Positions 28,406-36,299 of a DNA stretch of 64,000 nucleotides are shown piece after piece. The notes below the pieces were generated by a model that made no database searches, was not told the origin of the DNA, and saw only the letters and a list, made by a program, of their open reading frames with translations. A program made the position numbers and the translations under genes. Every line of letters starts with the position of its first letter. Within the stretch, counting starts at the first letter, position 1. The stretch is from Brevibacillus reuszeri (lineage in GTDB: Bacteria; Bacillota; Bacilli; Brevibacillales; Brevibacillaceae), in NCBI RefSeq assembly GCF_001187725.1, contig NZ_LGIQ01000005.1, forward strand, positions 261,025 through 325,024. Reading direction: 5' to 3'.

Positions 28406-28493
28406 TCGTTCATATCCCTCCTTCATCCGCTATCAGCACGACACGTTACCTTTCCTTATGGCCCTATCAAATTGCTGAACATTACTAAGTATC

Positions 28494-28499
28494 ATTATA
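28494..28499 (-). promoter_or_regulatory. -10 element of a probable promoter for the hypothetical gene
   Basis: A perfect TATAAT on the minus strand lies about 90 nt upstream of the start at 28405. The -35 region is weak, so only the -10 is supported. Confidence 0.4.
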
Positions 28500-28628
28500 G
28501 CAGGAGTATTGACAGCGAGACGATTTCACACCCGCAAGCCAACAAAAAATGCTAGAACAACCTACCCTTTTGCAGTATGATTGGCAACGTGATGGTTTAG
28601 AGATGTAGAGGCAAAAGGTGTGGACAAT

Positions 28629-30019
28629 ATGGCATCATTGGTTTTAAAAGACCAACAGATATCCAGGAAGCAAAAGATCGGTCTGATTTTGTCGCTGGCA
28701 ATCCCGGCGATGCTCGAACAAATATTACATACCCTCGTAGGCTTTGTCGATCTGTTTTTCGTATCCAGTCTCGGAGCAACGGCGATTGCTGCGGTCGGTG
28801 TGGCAAATGCGATAGTTTTGGTCGCTATGGCGATTTTTATGGCAGTCGGTGTCTCTGCTTCGTCCTATATAACACAAAGTATTGGAGCAGGACGCAGAGA
28901 GGAAGCTGCTGCTTATGCCCGTCAAGCTGTTGTTCTCTCCGCAGGAATCGGACTCCTGTTTGGGATCGCAGCGATTTTTTTTGCTGCCCCGATCTTGCGA
29001 ATCATGGGTGCAGAGCCGATGTGCTGGCAGAGGCAGTAACGTATTTTCGCATTGTTGGCGGATTCTCTCTTTTTATATCGTTAATGGTTACGTTGGGGAG
29101 TATTTTGCGTTCCAACGGGGATACTCGCACGCCGATGAAGGTCAGTCTGTGGATCAATATTGTGCACGTAGGACTGGACTATGTCTTCATTTTCGGAGTT
29201 GGTTCTTTCGGAGGATGGGGTGTAGCTGGTGCAGCTTGGGCGACGGCATTGGTGCGAGTCATTGGCGCTGTAGTTTTGTTTATCGCGGTCCATAAATCCT
29301 CGGAGGAAATAGGGGCAGGTTTTTCCTGGCGGGAGCTGTTGGGCAAGCCGGCACAGGAGATGGCTTGGCGGTCGCTGCCTGTTTTGGCGGAGAAAATGAT
29401 GATGCGCTTCGGTGTTCTACTGTATTACGGGGCGATCATAAAAATGGGAACAAATGCATATGCCGCCCACATGATTGCATCGAATCTGGAGTCGCTCATG
29501 ATCTTGGCGGGTGCAGGCTTTGAGGTTGCAGCCACGGTGTTGGTCGGCCAGTATTTAGGGGCGAAACGGTCACAGGAGGCGTACTCCTTTGGGATGATTT
29601 GCATGTGGCTGGGGCTTGGGCTGATGTCGATTTTTGGTTTGGCCTTGTACCTGTGTGCCCCGATGATTGCAACGATTTTTACACAAGATGCACAGATCAT
29701 CCATTATGTAGTCATCGCGCTCACCTACATGGCACTCTATCAGCCACCGCTTGCTATGCTTCTGATCTTGAGAGGCGGCTTGCAGGGAGCAGGAGACACC
29801 AAAGCACCGATGTACGCGACAGCTGTGGGAATGTGGCTGGTGCGCATGGTTGGTGTGTACCTGTTTGGTTTTCACATGGAAATGGGACTTTCGGGAGTAT
29901 GGCTTGCTATCTTTCTTGATGTCTCGATTCGTGGCATTTTTCTACTTTATCTCTATAAAAGAAGATTTCAGCACATTAGACGTGCTGAAGGGATGGAAAG
30001 AACAGAGCAAATAGGGTAA
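28629..30019 (+). pseudogene. MATE-family multidrug efflux protein, disrupted by a one-base frameshift
   Basis: Two reading frames together encode a full MATE transporter of about 463 residues. The first (28629-29039) covers helices 1-4 (LAIPAMLEQILHTLVGFVDL; VGVSASSYITQSIGAG) and stops abruptly after MGAEP. The second (continuing from 29021) resumes exactly with VLAEAVTYFRIVGG and runs to the normal end, with TALVRVIGAVVL and GGLQGAGDTKAP. Inserting one base after the CCG at 29016-29018 (CCG-GAT-GTG) restores MGAEPDVLAEA. Either the gene carries a recent single-G deletion or the sequence has an error. MATE proteins export cationic drugs by sodium or proton antiport. Confidence 0.88.
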
Positions 30020-30048
30020 AATTGGTTTTGATACGTACGTCAGAACGG

Positions 30049-30086
30049 ATAAGGCTATTTCCGCATGCAGGAGTAGCCGTTTTCTT
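30049..30086 (+). terminator. Possible terminator after the MATE gene
   Basis: GGCTATTTCC and GGAGTAGCC can pair around GCATGCA, followed by GTTTTCTTGTCT. The stem has mismatches, so it is weak. Confidence 0.4.
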
Positions 30087-30153
30087 GTCTCAGGGCTGAT
30101 ACAAGAAGTTTTTGCAAAACTCGGAAAAAGTGGTACGAACGGGGGACAAGCGG

Positions 30154-30480
30154 ATGGGAAACGAGGCAACAAAAAATACGGTTCTGACAGCAGGATTTGC
30201 CCAGATTCCAAAAGGAACTCCTCTGCATGAGATTTCCTCTATGGTAGGCTGTGTTCTCATCATCGATGTGGACAAGGATGAAATCTGTGATGCCAGTTTT
30301 ACATTTGTCATGGACAAGACTAGTGAATTTTTGGTCCAATTACTAGTAGGTAAGACAGTTGTAGACGGATTAAAAGAGATTACAGAAGTCATACAAGAGC
30401 GTTTTCTGGCTCCTGGCCAGGGGGCGGTCTTGCAGGCAATCCGCGCAGCAGTGGAACGCTATGTGGAGAAGAAATCGTAA
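30154..30480 (+). CDS. DUF3870-family protein
   Basis: A 108-residue cytoplasmic protein. Its sequence (ILTAGFAQIPKGTPLHE-like start, GCVLIIDVDKDEICDASFTF, QERFLAPGQGAVLQAIRAA) matches my memory of the DUF3870 family, small single-domain proteins of unknown role in Bacillota. The start ATG follows GGGGGACAAGCG. It precedes the GAF-GGDEF gene by 27 nt and may be co-transcribed with it. Confidence 0.65.
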   Translation: MGNEATKNTVLTAGFAQIPKGTPLHEISSMVGCVLIIDVDKDEICDASFTFVMDKTSEFLVQLLVGKTVVDGLKEITEVIQERFLAPGQGAVLQAIRAAVERYVEKKS

Positions 30481-30507
30481 GCCTATCCAATGGCTGGAGG
30501 GTTGTAC

Positions 30508-31722
30508 ATGCAGGAAGACTTTACGGTAAAAGAAGCGTATGGGAGGCAGCTGTTGGAGCGTTATGGTCAATGGCTTAGCCGCATTGAGCACGTAGATCAG
30601 GAAGAGTTGGAAGCGGTCTCACGCGAGGTTAACGAGCTGCTCGCTGATCAGGATGGGGCATTGCACACAGAGCTGCTGAAACAAATTGGACAGCTGCGTG
30701 ACAAGGTATCCGAAATGCTTTGGATGTCTGAGCACATGAAAATTTTGCATGATTTGAGCCATATTTTTGCGAAAACGTATGAACAGAAGCAAATCCTGTG
30801 GAAAGCGTTTGAGCTGGTTTCGCGTGTGATGCGCGCAGATGCTTTTTTCATTGCCTTTTTTGACGAGGGTGACTGCGAAATTCAAGTGCCGATCAGCATC
30901 GACAGCGGGATCAATTATGGGCCGCTCACGATTCCGTACGGGCAAGGAATGATTTCAAAAGTAATCGATACACGCCAAACGATACATATCCGAACCATGA
31001 GAGACGAGCCGAGTGAACCTGAGATGATTCGTTGGGGCAGTCCGGAAATCGATACGAATACGTGCATCTTTGTTCCACTGATGCTAGGGAATCAGATGAA
31101 GGGGGTCATTTCGGTCCAATCGTACCGAGAATTCGCCTATAAAAAAGAACACGAGGAGCTCTTGAAAATCATTGGATTCCAGGTGGCGAGTGCAATTGAA
31201 ACGGCACGTCTGTATGAACGAATGTACCAGATGTCCTTTCAGGACGAGCTGACAGGTATTGCCAATTACCGTGCCTTTCACCGTGATTTGGAGGAGCTGC
31301 TCAGCAAGGAGGATTCTTCTGTTGCCTTGATCATGCTCGATTCGGATAGTCTAAAGGCGCTAAACGATCATTATGGTCATCATGTGGGAGATGCGATGAT
31401 TCGCCGTATAGCGGAAGCGATGAAGGCAGTCGCCGGTAAAGAGGATACTGCCTACCGGTATGCAGGTGATGAATTCATGCTCTTATCGCCGGAAGCTACA
31501 AAAGAGGAAGCAGAGGAAAAGGTGCGGGCAATCAGGGAGTATTTGCGTGTACGTCCATTGGTGCACGACAACTGCTGTATTCCGGTAGCAGTCAGTGTCG
31601 GAATTGCTCGCTATCCGCAGGATGAGAAAACAGCCGACGGCTTGAAGCGGGCGGCCGATGAGGCGCTATACCGCTCCAAGCGTCGAGGAAAAAACTGCAC
31701 TACCGTGTATGCGATTGGCTAA
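30508..31722 (+). CDS. GAF-GGDEF protein, probable diguanylate cyclase
   Basis: A 404-residue signalling protein. An N-terminal helical region (~1-80) is followed by a GAF sensor domain (about 80-235: DLSHIFAKTYEQKQILWKAF to QVASAIETARLYERM) and a GGDEF domain (DELTGIANYRAFHRDLEELL; DSDSLKALNDHYGHHVGDAM; YRYAGDEFMLL; SVGIARYP). The signature reads AGDEF, a variant found in active cyclases. It would make cyclic di-GMP from two GTP in response to a GAF ligand. Start at ATG 30508 behind GGAGGGTTGTAC. The 3' end overlaps the end of the convergent nhaC by 23 nt. Confidence 0.92.
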   Translation: MQEDFTVKEAYGRQLLERYGQWLSRIEHVDQEELEAVSREVNELLADQDGALHTELLKQIGQLRDKVSEMLWMSEHMKILHDLSHIFAKTYEQKQILWKAFELVSRVMRADAFFIAFFDEGDCEIQVPISIDSGINYGPLTIPYGQGMISKVIDTRQTIHIRTMRDEPSEPEMIRWGSPEIDTNTCIFVPLMLGNQMKGVISVQSYREFAYKKEHEELLKIIGFQVASAIETARLYERMYQMSFQDELTGIANYRAFHRDLEELLSKEDSSVALIMLDSDSLKALNDHYGHHVGDAMIRRIAEAMKAVAGKEDTAYRYAGDEFMLLSPEATKEEAEEKVRAIREYLRVRPLVHDNCCIPVAVSVGIARYPQDEKTADGLKRAADEALYRSKRRGKNCTTVYAIG

Positions 31723-33076
31723 GCTTTTGCGCACGCCAAGCGAAAAGCATGGTCAAGATGGGAGAAATCCATAAGTAGATGACGTAGGGCAAGTACTCGA
31801 GAGTAGCTACGTGCAAAGTACTGGTAAAAAAGGCACCGCTTACTCCCCACGGAATGAGTGGATTGACCAGTGTACCGCAGTCCTCCAGCGTACGTGACAA
31901 GCGTCTTCCCTCGATGCCACGCGCAACGAATGCTTCGCGAAACATTTGTCCGGGCAGTAAAATCGACAAGTATTGCTCGCCAGTCAGGACGTTGACCAGG
32001 ATCGAAGAGGAGCCGGCTAGCCCGACCATGCCCGCATCGCGCTTGATGCGTTTGATGAAACCGTCAAAGAGCGCATGGAAAACGCCGCTGTACTGGAGAA
32101 TACCTCCTAGCGACAGTGCGATAAGGATGAGAGCAAGCGACCAGGTCATAGACAATAAACCACCGCGATTGACAATCGCAGTTACGGCTTCGTTGGTGAT
32201 CGAACTGACGAAGCCATTTTGCATGACATTCATCCATTGAACAGGAGAATAGACGCCCTGCGCAAAGGCAGCTGTCGCAATCCCGCTGAGAATCCCGAAT
32301 ACAAGCGTTGGCAGGATCGGCTTGCGTAGCGCTGAGCAGACCAAAACGACCAGTGCTGGCAGCAGGGTGATGAGTCCAAGTGAAAAGTTTTGCTCCAAGG
32401 CCAGCTGAATTTCCGCAATCGCATCCAGGTTGACGTTCACAGTTTGTCCCTGAAGACCAAAGAAAAGGGCAGTCAGAGCCACAGCCGGGATCGAGGTGTG
32501 CATCATGAATTTCACATGTGTCATTAGAGAAACATCGGCGACAGCTGCTGCAAAATTGGTCGTATCGGACAGTGGCGACATTTTATCACCAAAGCAGGCA
32601 CCACTGATGATGGCACCTGCGGTCAGCAGCGGGTCCAACCCAAGAGCGGTAGAAACCCCCATCAAAGCGACCCCAACCGTGCTGATGGTCGTAAAAGAGC
32701 TTCCTGTAACGGTAGAGACGATAATGGTTAGAAAAAGGGCACTGATCGTGAAATATTCAGGAGAAATAATGGAAATCCCGATATGCAATATCATTGGGAC
32801 CGTTCCACTCATCATCCATACACCGATTAGAATACCGATTAGGGACAGAATGAGCATGGGAGCGATGGCTGTTTGAATTCCTTTGATCAGCCCATCCTCC
32901 ATCTGTTTCCACGGAACACCGAACAGGCGAAGGAGTGTGGCAGCTGCGATAGTCGCTCCAAGCAACGGCATATGCGGTTCTACTTTTCCCCAAAAAAGAG
33001 CGGGAAACAATATGCCAAAAACAGCGAGCAGCACCCACAGGCTTTTGACAAAGGTTAATGATGATGGCTTGTTCAT
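31700..33076 (-). CDS. nhaC: Na+/H+ antiporter NhaC-family protein
   Basis: A 458-residue integral membrane protein with about 11-12 hydrophobic segments. The family motif region around GACFGDKMSPLSDTTNFAAA is clear, as is TVTGSSFTTISTVGVALMGV. NhaC-type carriers exchange Na+ for H+, and some members exchange malate/lactate, so the substrate is not certain. The start ATG has AAGGAGTTGCCAGC upstream. It is a single gene; the 528 nt upstream hold several hairpins and no obvious gene. Confidence 0.92.
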   Translation of the reverse strand: MNKPSSLTFVKSLWVLLAVFGILFPALFWGKVEPHMPLLGATIAAATLLRLFGVPWKQMEDGLIKGIQTAIAPMLILSLIGILIGVWMMSGTVPMILHIGISIISPEYFTISALFLTIIVSTVTGSSFTTISTVGVALMGVSTALGLDPLLTAGAIISGACFGDKMSPLSDTTNFAAAVADVSLMTHVKFMMHTSIPAVALTALFFGLQGQTVNVNLDAIAEIQLALEQNFSLGLITLLPALVVLVCSALRKPILPTLVFGILSGIATAAFAQGVYSPVQWMNVMQNGFVSSITNEAVTAIVNRGGLLSMTWSLALILIALSLGGILQYSGVFHALFDGFIKRIKRDAGMVGLAGSSSILVNVLTGEQYLSILLPGQMFREAFVARGIEGRRLSRTLEDCGTLVNPLIPWGVSGAFFTSTLHVATLEYLPYVIYLWISPILTMLFAWRAQKLSQSHTR

Positions 33077-33252
33077 GCTGGCAACTCCTTGTTGAAATCA
33101 GGCTAACCCCCGTCAAGTTGAGAGGGGTTTTTTCATTTGGCGCTTTCTTGCTTTTTCGCTTTTGTGCGTTCAAGCGATAGGCGTACTTTATCTTGAAATA
33201 CCAGATTCGTCAACGAGTTGGACTATATTCTCAATCGTAAAATAATACGGAG

Positions 33253-33407
33253 TAGTGAGGCTTTTTTGCAGGAAAAATATGCTTGATGTTTATATGGACG
33301 AAATGCCGGTTGGTACATAGAGTATGCGAACGTGGTCCCGTTGTTTGAGCTTCTATTGATAGAAAGTAGGCTTCGAGAGCCAGTTCTTTATGAACCTGGC
33401 TCTTTTT
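33253..33407 (+). ncRNA. Candidate small RNA of about 155 nt
   Basis: TTGGAC (33218-33223) and AATAAT (33241-33246) are 17 nt apart and predict a start near 33253. A strong terminator ends at 33407: GAGCCAGTTC pairs with GAACCTGGCTC (one bulge), followed by TTTTT. Between them there is no credible gene except a possible 13-codon frame starting ATGCTTGAT at 33280. No known RNA family was recognised. Confidence 0.4.
33377..33407 (+). terminator. Strong rho-independent terminator in the nhaC upstream gap
   Basis: A ten-pair stem, GAGCCAGTTC / GAACCTGGCTC with one bulged base, has the loop TTTAT and is followed by TTTTT. No annotated gene on the plus strand precedes it. Confidence 0.75.
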
Positions 33408-33528
33408 CTGTGAAAAACGTCTCGACGTTTTTACCGAAGCTAATGCTAGATGTTACGCTGAGGCACTCTGTCAGAAAAGTGGATGTGACCGCCTGTGGTC
33501 AAACACTTTTGTCCCCCGACGAGAGGGG

Positions 33529-33548
33529 AAAACGGTCATGACCGTTTT
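33529..33548. repeat. Perfect 20-bp palindrome
   Basis: AAAACGGTCATGACCGTTTT reads identically on both strands. It lies 56 nt beyond the stop of the minus-strand membrane-protein gene. It may act as a bidirectional terminator or as a protein-binding site. Confidence 0.6.
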
Positions 33549-33604
33549 GTTGCAAAAAGACGTGTACGGGAAGTCATATGTACGCACTGGATGTCTGAAA
33601 TCGA

Positions 33605-34000
33605 TCAACGATATTGCTTGGACACGATCCACTCCGTCAAAGGCAGCACGATCATGGAGATGGCAAATACCAGGAGGAGTGTCATGTTTTCTCTGCCAAA
33701 AATCCACTTGTCTGCAACGAGTGCGAGCAAAAGAAGAGCCATGAGGACAAAGTAGCTGATTTTAGCGCTTTTGTAGGTGATATGTTGCCCAAGCTCATCT
33801 TCTTGGCTAGGACCATCTCCTTCTTCACGGCTTCCCCATGTAATCGCTGAGAGCAATGAGCTGAGGACAATGGAGCAGGACATGATTTCATTGAAGCTGA
33901 CCGTATCGCCAATGATCCATTTGTAGATCGTAAATCCGATAATGATCACGGAAGCCATACCAAAAATGGCAGCACCCCATTGGCGGGTTGTTCCTTTCAT
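33605..34000 (-). CDS. Small integral membrane protein (DUF2178-like)
   Basis: A 131-residue protein with four hydrophobic segments arranged as two pairs (AAIFGMASVIIIGFTIY, SCSIVLSSLLSAITW, SYFVLMALLLLALVADKW, LLLVFAISMIVLPLTEW) separated by an acidic loop with GSREEGDGPSQEDE. Its start codon follows directly after the stop of the XRE regulator gene (TAAATG), so the two are co-translated. Pairing of a tiny XRE regulator with a small membrane protein is common in bacilli, where the regulator may respond to the membrane partner. No function is known. Confidence 0.75.
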   Translation of the reverse strand: MKGTTRQWGAAIFGMASVIIIGFTIYKWIIGDTVSFNEIMSCSIVLSSLLSAITWGSREEGDGPSQEDELGQHITYKSAKISYFVLMALLLLALVADKWIFGRENMTLLLVFAISMIVLPLTEWIVSKQYR

Positions 34001-34201
34001 TTATAACTCCTCCTCAAAGTGGAATAGCTCGTCTACAGTTACAGCCAGCTTTTGTGCCAGCAAAAAGGCGAGCTTTAAGCTGGGGTCGTACTTGTTGTTT
34101 TCAATGGCATTGATTGTCTGACGAGAAACATGACATGCTTTGGCCAAATCATCTTGTGAGATGCCGAGTTGTTTGCGTAGCTGTCTGATTTTGTTTTCCA
34201 T
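34001..34201 (-). CDS. Small XRE-family HTH regulator
   Basis: A 66-residue DNA-binding protein that is essentially one Cro/C1 HTH domain: IRQLRKQLGISQDDLAKACH, VSRQTINAIENNKYDPSLKL, followed by ELFHFEE. It resembles YgzD/YvaO-type regulators. The ATG is preceded by GGAG at 7 nt. It forms a two-gene operon with the membrane protein. Two copies of the inverted repeat ATGTAAAA-N4-TTTTACAT in its own promoter are likely binding sites, so autorepression is predicted. Confidence 0.88.
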   Translation of the reverse strand: MENKIRQLRKQLGISQDDLAKACHVSRQTINAIENNKYDPSLKLAFLLAQKLAVTVDELFHFEEEL

Positions 34202-34215
34202 GGCAATACTCCAAT

Positions 34216-34281
34216 ATGTAAAAGATGTTTTACATTTTTAGAGTACGCAAATCGGCGTAGAATGTCAAAAATGTTTTACAT
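34216..34281 (-). promoter_or_regulatory. Promoter of the XRE operon with two matching operators
   Basis: On the minus strand TTGACA (34263-34268) and TACTCT (34240-34245) are 17 nt apart. Operator 1, ATGTAAAA-GATG-TTTTACAT (34216-34235), lies just downstream of the -10. Operator 2, a near copy ATGTCAAAAATGTTTTACAT (34262-34281), covers the -35. The operators start 46 nt apart. This placement is typical of autorepression. Confidence 0.7.
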
Positions 34282-34315
34282 TTTGTTCGTTATTTAAAAT
34301 CATTATAAAAAGATA

Positions 34316-34374
34316 TTGACTTTTATTTTGTATCTTGTAAAATGAGAAGTGTTCCTAGTTGATAATAATTATAA
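34316..34374 (+). promoter_or_regulatory. Promoter and PerR/Fur-type box of the peroxide-defence operon
   Basis: TTGACT (34316-34321) and TAAAAT (34338-34343) are 16 nt apart, giving a start near 34350. At 34360-34374 TGATAATAATTATAA matches the Bacillus PerR box TTATAATNATTATAA at all but one position. PerR boxes just downstream of the start act as roadblocks that are lifted by peroxide or metal limitation. Fur boxes are similar, so iron control is the alternative. Confidence 0.75.
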
Positions 34375-34401
34375 ATTGATAATCAGAAAGGGGGAGCCGA
34401 C

Positions 34402-35325
34402 ATGTATGATGTGATCATTATCGGTGGAGGCCCAGCAGGTGCATCCGCCGCCATCTATACAGCACGAGGAAATTTGAAAACGCTCGTGATCGATAAAGCG
34501 CCAGGTACAGGTGCTCTTGCCTTGACTCATAAAATTGCCAACTACCCTGGCGTGGAAGGCGAGCTGTCCGGAAAAGAATTGCTAGACAAAATGCGTAGAC
34601 AAGCGGAGAGCTTTGGCGCTGAATTTATCCAGACCACGATTTCGGCAGTTGATGTGGAGGATGAAGAGAAAGCCGTATTTACCGCACACGGTACTTTTGA
34701 AGCAAAAGCAGTGATCGTGGCAACAGGTGCCAAAGGACGCAACCGTATGCTTCCTGGGGAAGAAGAGCTGTTGGGACGCGGCGTGAGCACATGCGCTACA
34801 TGTGACGGAGCTTTCTATGAAGGCAAGCACGTTGCTGTCATCGGTGATACAGAGGAAGCTTTGGAAGAAGCACATGCTTTGACCAAATTTACGGATAAAA
34901 TTACCTTCCTGGTTCCACGCGCTGATTTGCAAGGCGTGGAAGGCACACCTGAGCTGCCAAATACAGAGATCAAATTCCGTACGCGCCCACTGGAGATCAT
35001 CGGTAACAGCTCTGTTGAAGGGCTTCGCCTCCGTACAGCGGAAGGGAATGAAGAAGTGCTTTCGGTAGACGGCGTGTTCGTATTCCTGTCTGGCAGCAAG
35101 CCGGGCACAGATTTCCTCGACGGACAGGTTCCCCTGGACGATGAAGGCTTTATGATTCTGGATGAATTCATGCAATCCTCTGTTCCGGGCGTGTTTGGAG
35201 CAGGAGAAGTGCGCAAAACACCAGTGAAGCAGGCTGTCGTAGCAGCTGCGGATGGAGCAATCGCGGCAATGGCTGTCGACCGATATATTAACAAGCGCTC
35301 CAAAGTCGTCCCACAATACAAATAA
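34402..35325 (+). CDS. Thioredoxin reductase-like FAD/NAD(P) oxidoreductase
   Basis: A 307-residue class II pyridine nucleotide-disulfide oxidoreductase. FAD-binding GGGPAGASAAIYTARG is near the N-terminus, the redox-active CATC at about residue 133-136 (STCATCDGAFYEGK), a nucleotide-binding HVAVIGDTEEALEEA segment and a C-terminal FAD motif PGVFGAGEVR. The NADPH-domain glycine motif reads GDTEEA instead of the usual GGGxSA, which may change cofactor use. With the glutaredoxin-like and peroxiredoxin genes behind it, it likely supplies electrons for peroxide reduction, in the role of AhpF. ATG follows AAAGGGGGAGCCGAC. Confidence 0.9.
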   Translation: MYDVIIIGGGPAGASAAIYTARGNLKTLVIDKAPGTGALALTHKIANYPGVEGELSGKELLDKMRRQAESFGAEFIQTTISAVDVEDEEKAVFTAHGTFEAKAVIVATGAKGRNRMLPGEEELLGRGVSTCATCDGAFYEGKHVAVIGDTEEALEEAHALTKFTDKITFLVPRADLQGVEGTPELPNTEIKFRTRPLEIIGNSSVEGLRLRTAEGNEEVLSVDGVFVFLSGSKPGTDFLDGQVPLDDEGFMILDEFMQSSVPGVFGAGEVRKTPVKQAVVAAADGAIAAMAVDRYINKRSKVVPQYK

Positions 35326-35396
35326 GAAATGGTTCAACAAGCCAACTTTTTGAACACACATACTTAAGCTGACTATTTAAAAGGAGAGAATTTCAC

Positions 35397-35648
35397 ATGG
35401 CACAAGCAATCGTATATTCCAGCACAAACTGCAGCTTCTGCAAGCAATTGAAGACGTATTTGACAGAACAAAACATCGCTTTCGAAGAGCGTAACATTGA
35501 CGAGAAGGAAGAATACGGCCAAGAGCTGAGCCGTTTGGGTGTGATGTCTGTTCCGTTGACAGTGATTGGGGACAAGCAAATTTTGGGCTTCAATCCAAAT
35601 CGTATCAAAAAGGCACTCGCAGCTCTGGAAGAAACAGCAGCACAATAA
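35397..35648 (+). CDS. NrdH-redoxin/glutaredoxin-like protein
   Basis: An 83-residue thioredoxin-fold electron carrier with the redox motif CSFC at residues 12-15 and the cis-Pro segment SVPLTVIG. Residues GFNPNRIKKAL form the last helix. It is flanked by a thioredoxin reductase-like gene and a peroxiredoxin gene and would pass electrons between them. AAGGAGAG precedes the ATG. The family also serves ribonucleotide reductase, but no nrd genes are nearby. Confidence 0.9.
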   Translation: MAQAIVYSSTNCSFCKQLKTYLTEQNIAFEERNIDEKEEYGQELSRLGVMSVPLTVIGDKQILGFNPNRIKKALAALEETAAQ

Positions 35649-35675
35649 TCTTTTATAAAAAGGGAGAGAACATCT

Positions 35676-36230
35676 ATGACTACACAACAAATCGTTCAAT
35701 TGCAAGTAGGAAAACCTGCACCGGATTTCAACATGCTATCTACCAAAAACCTGGAGACGCTGGAAGAGCGCGTATCTCTGGCTGATTATAAAGGCAAATG
35801 GCTGATTCTGTTCTTCTGGCCATTCGACTTCACATTTGTATGCCCAACAGAAGTAACCTCCTTCAGTGACAATGTAGAAGAGTTCCAAGACCTGGATTGC
35901 GAAGTTTTGGGTGTGTCTACAGACAGCGTACACACGCATCGCGCTTGGATCAAAACGCCTCGCGACCAAAACGGTATCGGCGATGTAAACTTCCCGCTGG
36001 CTAGTGACTTCAACAAGGACGTTGCGCGTGCCTACGGCATCCTGGATGAAGAAGCAGGTGCAGCTCACCGCGGCCTGTTCATCATCGATCCAGAAGGTAT
36101 TCTGCGCTACCAGGTTGTAACTGACATGAACGTAGGACGTAGCGTAGAAGAAACGTCCCGTATTCTGCAAGCACTCCAGGCAGGCGGCCTGTGCCCAGCG
36201 AACTGGAAGCCAGGAATGAAAACCCTGTAA
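35676..36230 (+). CDS. Peroxiredoxin (AhpC/TSA family)
   Basis: A 184-residue typical two-Cys peroxiredoxin that reduces hydrogen peroxide and organic hydroperoxides. The peroxidatic Cys is in FTFVCPTEVTSF, the resolving Cys in GGLCPANW near the C-terminus, with the catalytic Thr and Arg contexts present (FFWPFDFTFVCPTE; HRGLFIIDPEG). AAAAGGGAGAG precedes the ATG at 27 nt after the glutaredoxin gene. It is the last gene of a three-gene peroxide-defence operon and is followed by a strong terminator. Confidence 0.95.
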   Translation: MTTQQIVQLQVGKPAPDFNMLSTKNLETLEERVSLADYKGKWLILFFWPFDFTFVCPTEVTSFSDNVEEFQDLDCEVLGVSTDSVHTHRAWIKTPRDQNGIGDVNFPLASDFNKDVARAYGILDEEAGAAHRGLFIIDPEGILRYQVVTDMNVGRSVEETSRILQALQAGGLCPANWKPGMKTL

Positions 36231-36263
36231 GCAAGGCATGCAGGTATAAGTGAGTAGTGATAA

Positions 36264-36297
36264 GGACACTCCCATAAGTGGGGGTGTCTTTTTTTGC
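36264..36297 (+). terminator. Terminator of the peroxide-defence operon
   Basis: GACACTCCC and GGGGGTGTC pair (one G-U) around ATAAGT, followed by TTTTTTT. Confidence 0.9.
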
Positions 36298-36299
36298 TA

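Larger units (their letters stand above)
33077..33604. other. Hairpin-rich non-coding gap between nhaC and the DUF membrane protein
   Basis: Contents from left to right: a plus-oriented hairpin CCCC-N13-GGGG followed by TTTTTT (about 33103-33133) in the nhaC leader region; a promoter-like pair and a terminator enclosing a possible small RNA (33218-33407); a hairpin AAAAACGT-CTCG-ACGTTTTT (about 33413-33432); and a perfect 20-bp palindrome (33529-33548). Open frames here lack ribosome sites. Confidence 0.6.

Noticed and set aside
33332..33541. 69-codon plus-strand frame near the orphan terminator
   Set aside because: It starts without a ribosome site and reads through two hairpins, so it is not credible as a gene.
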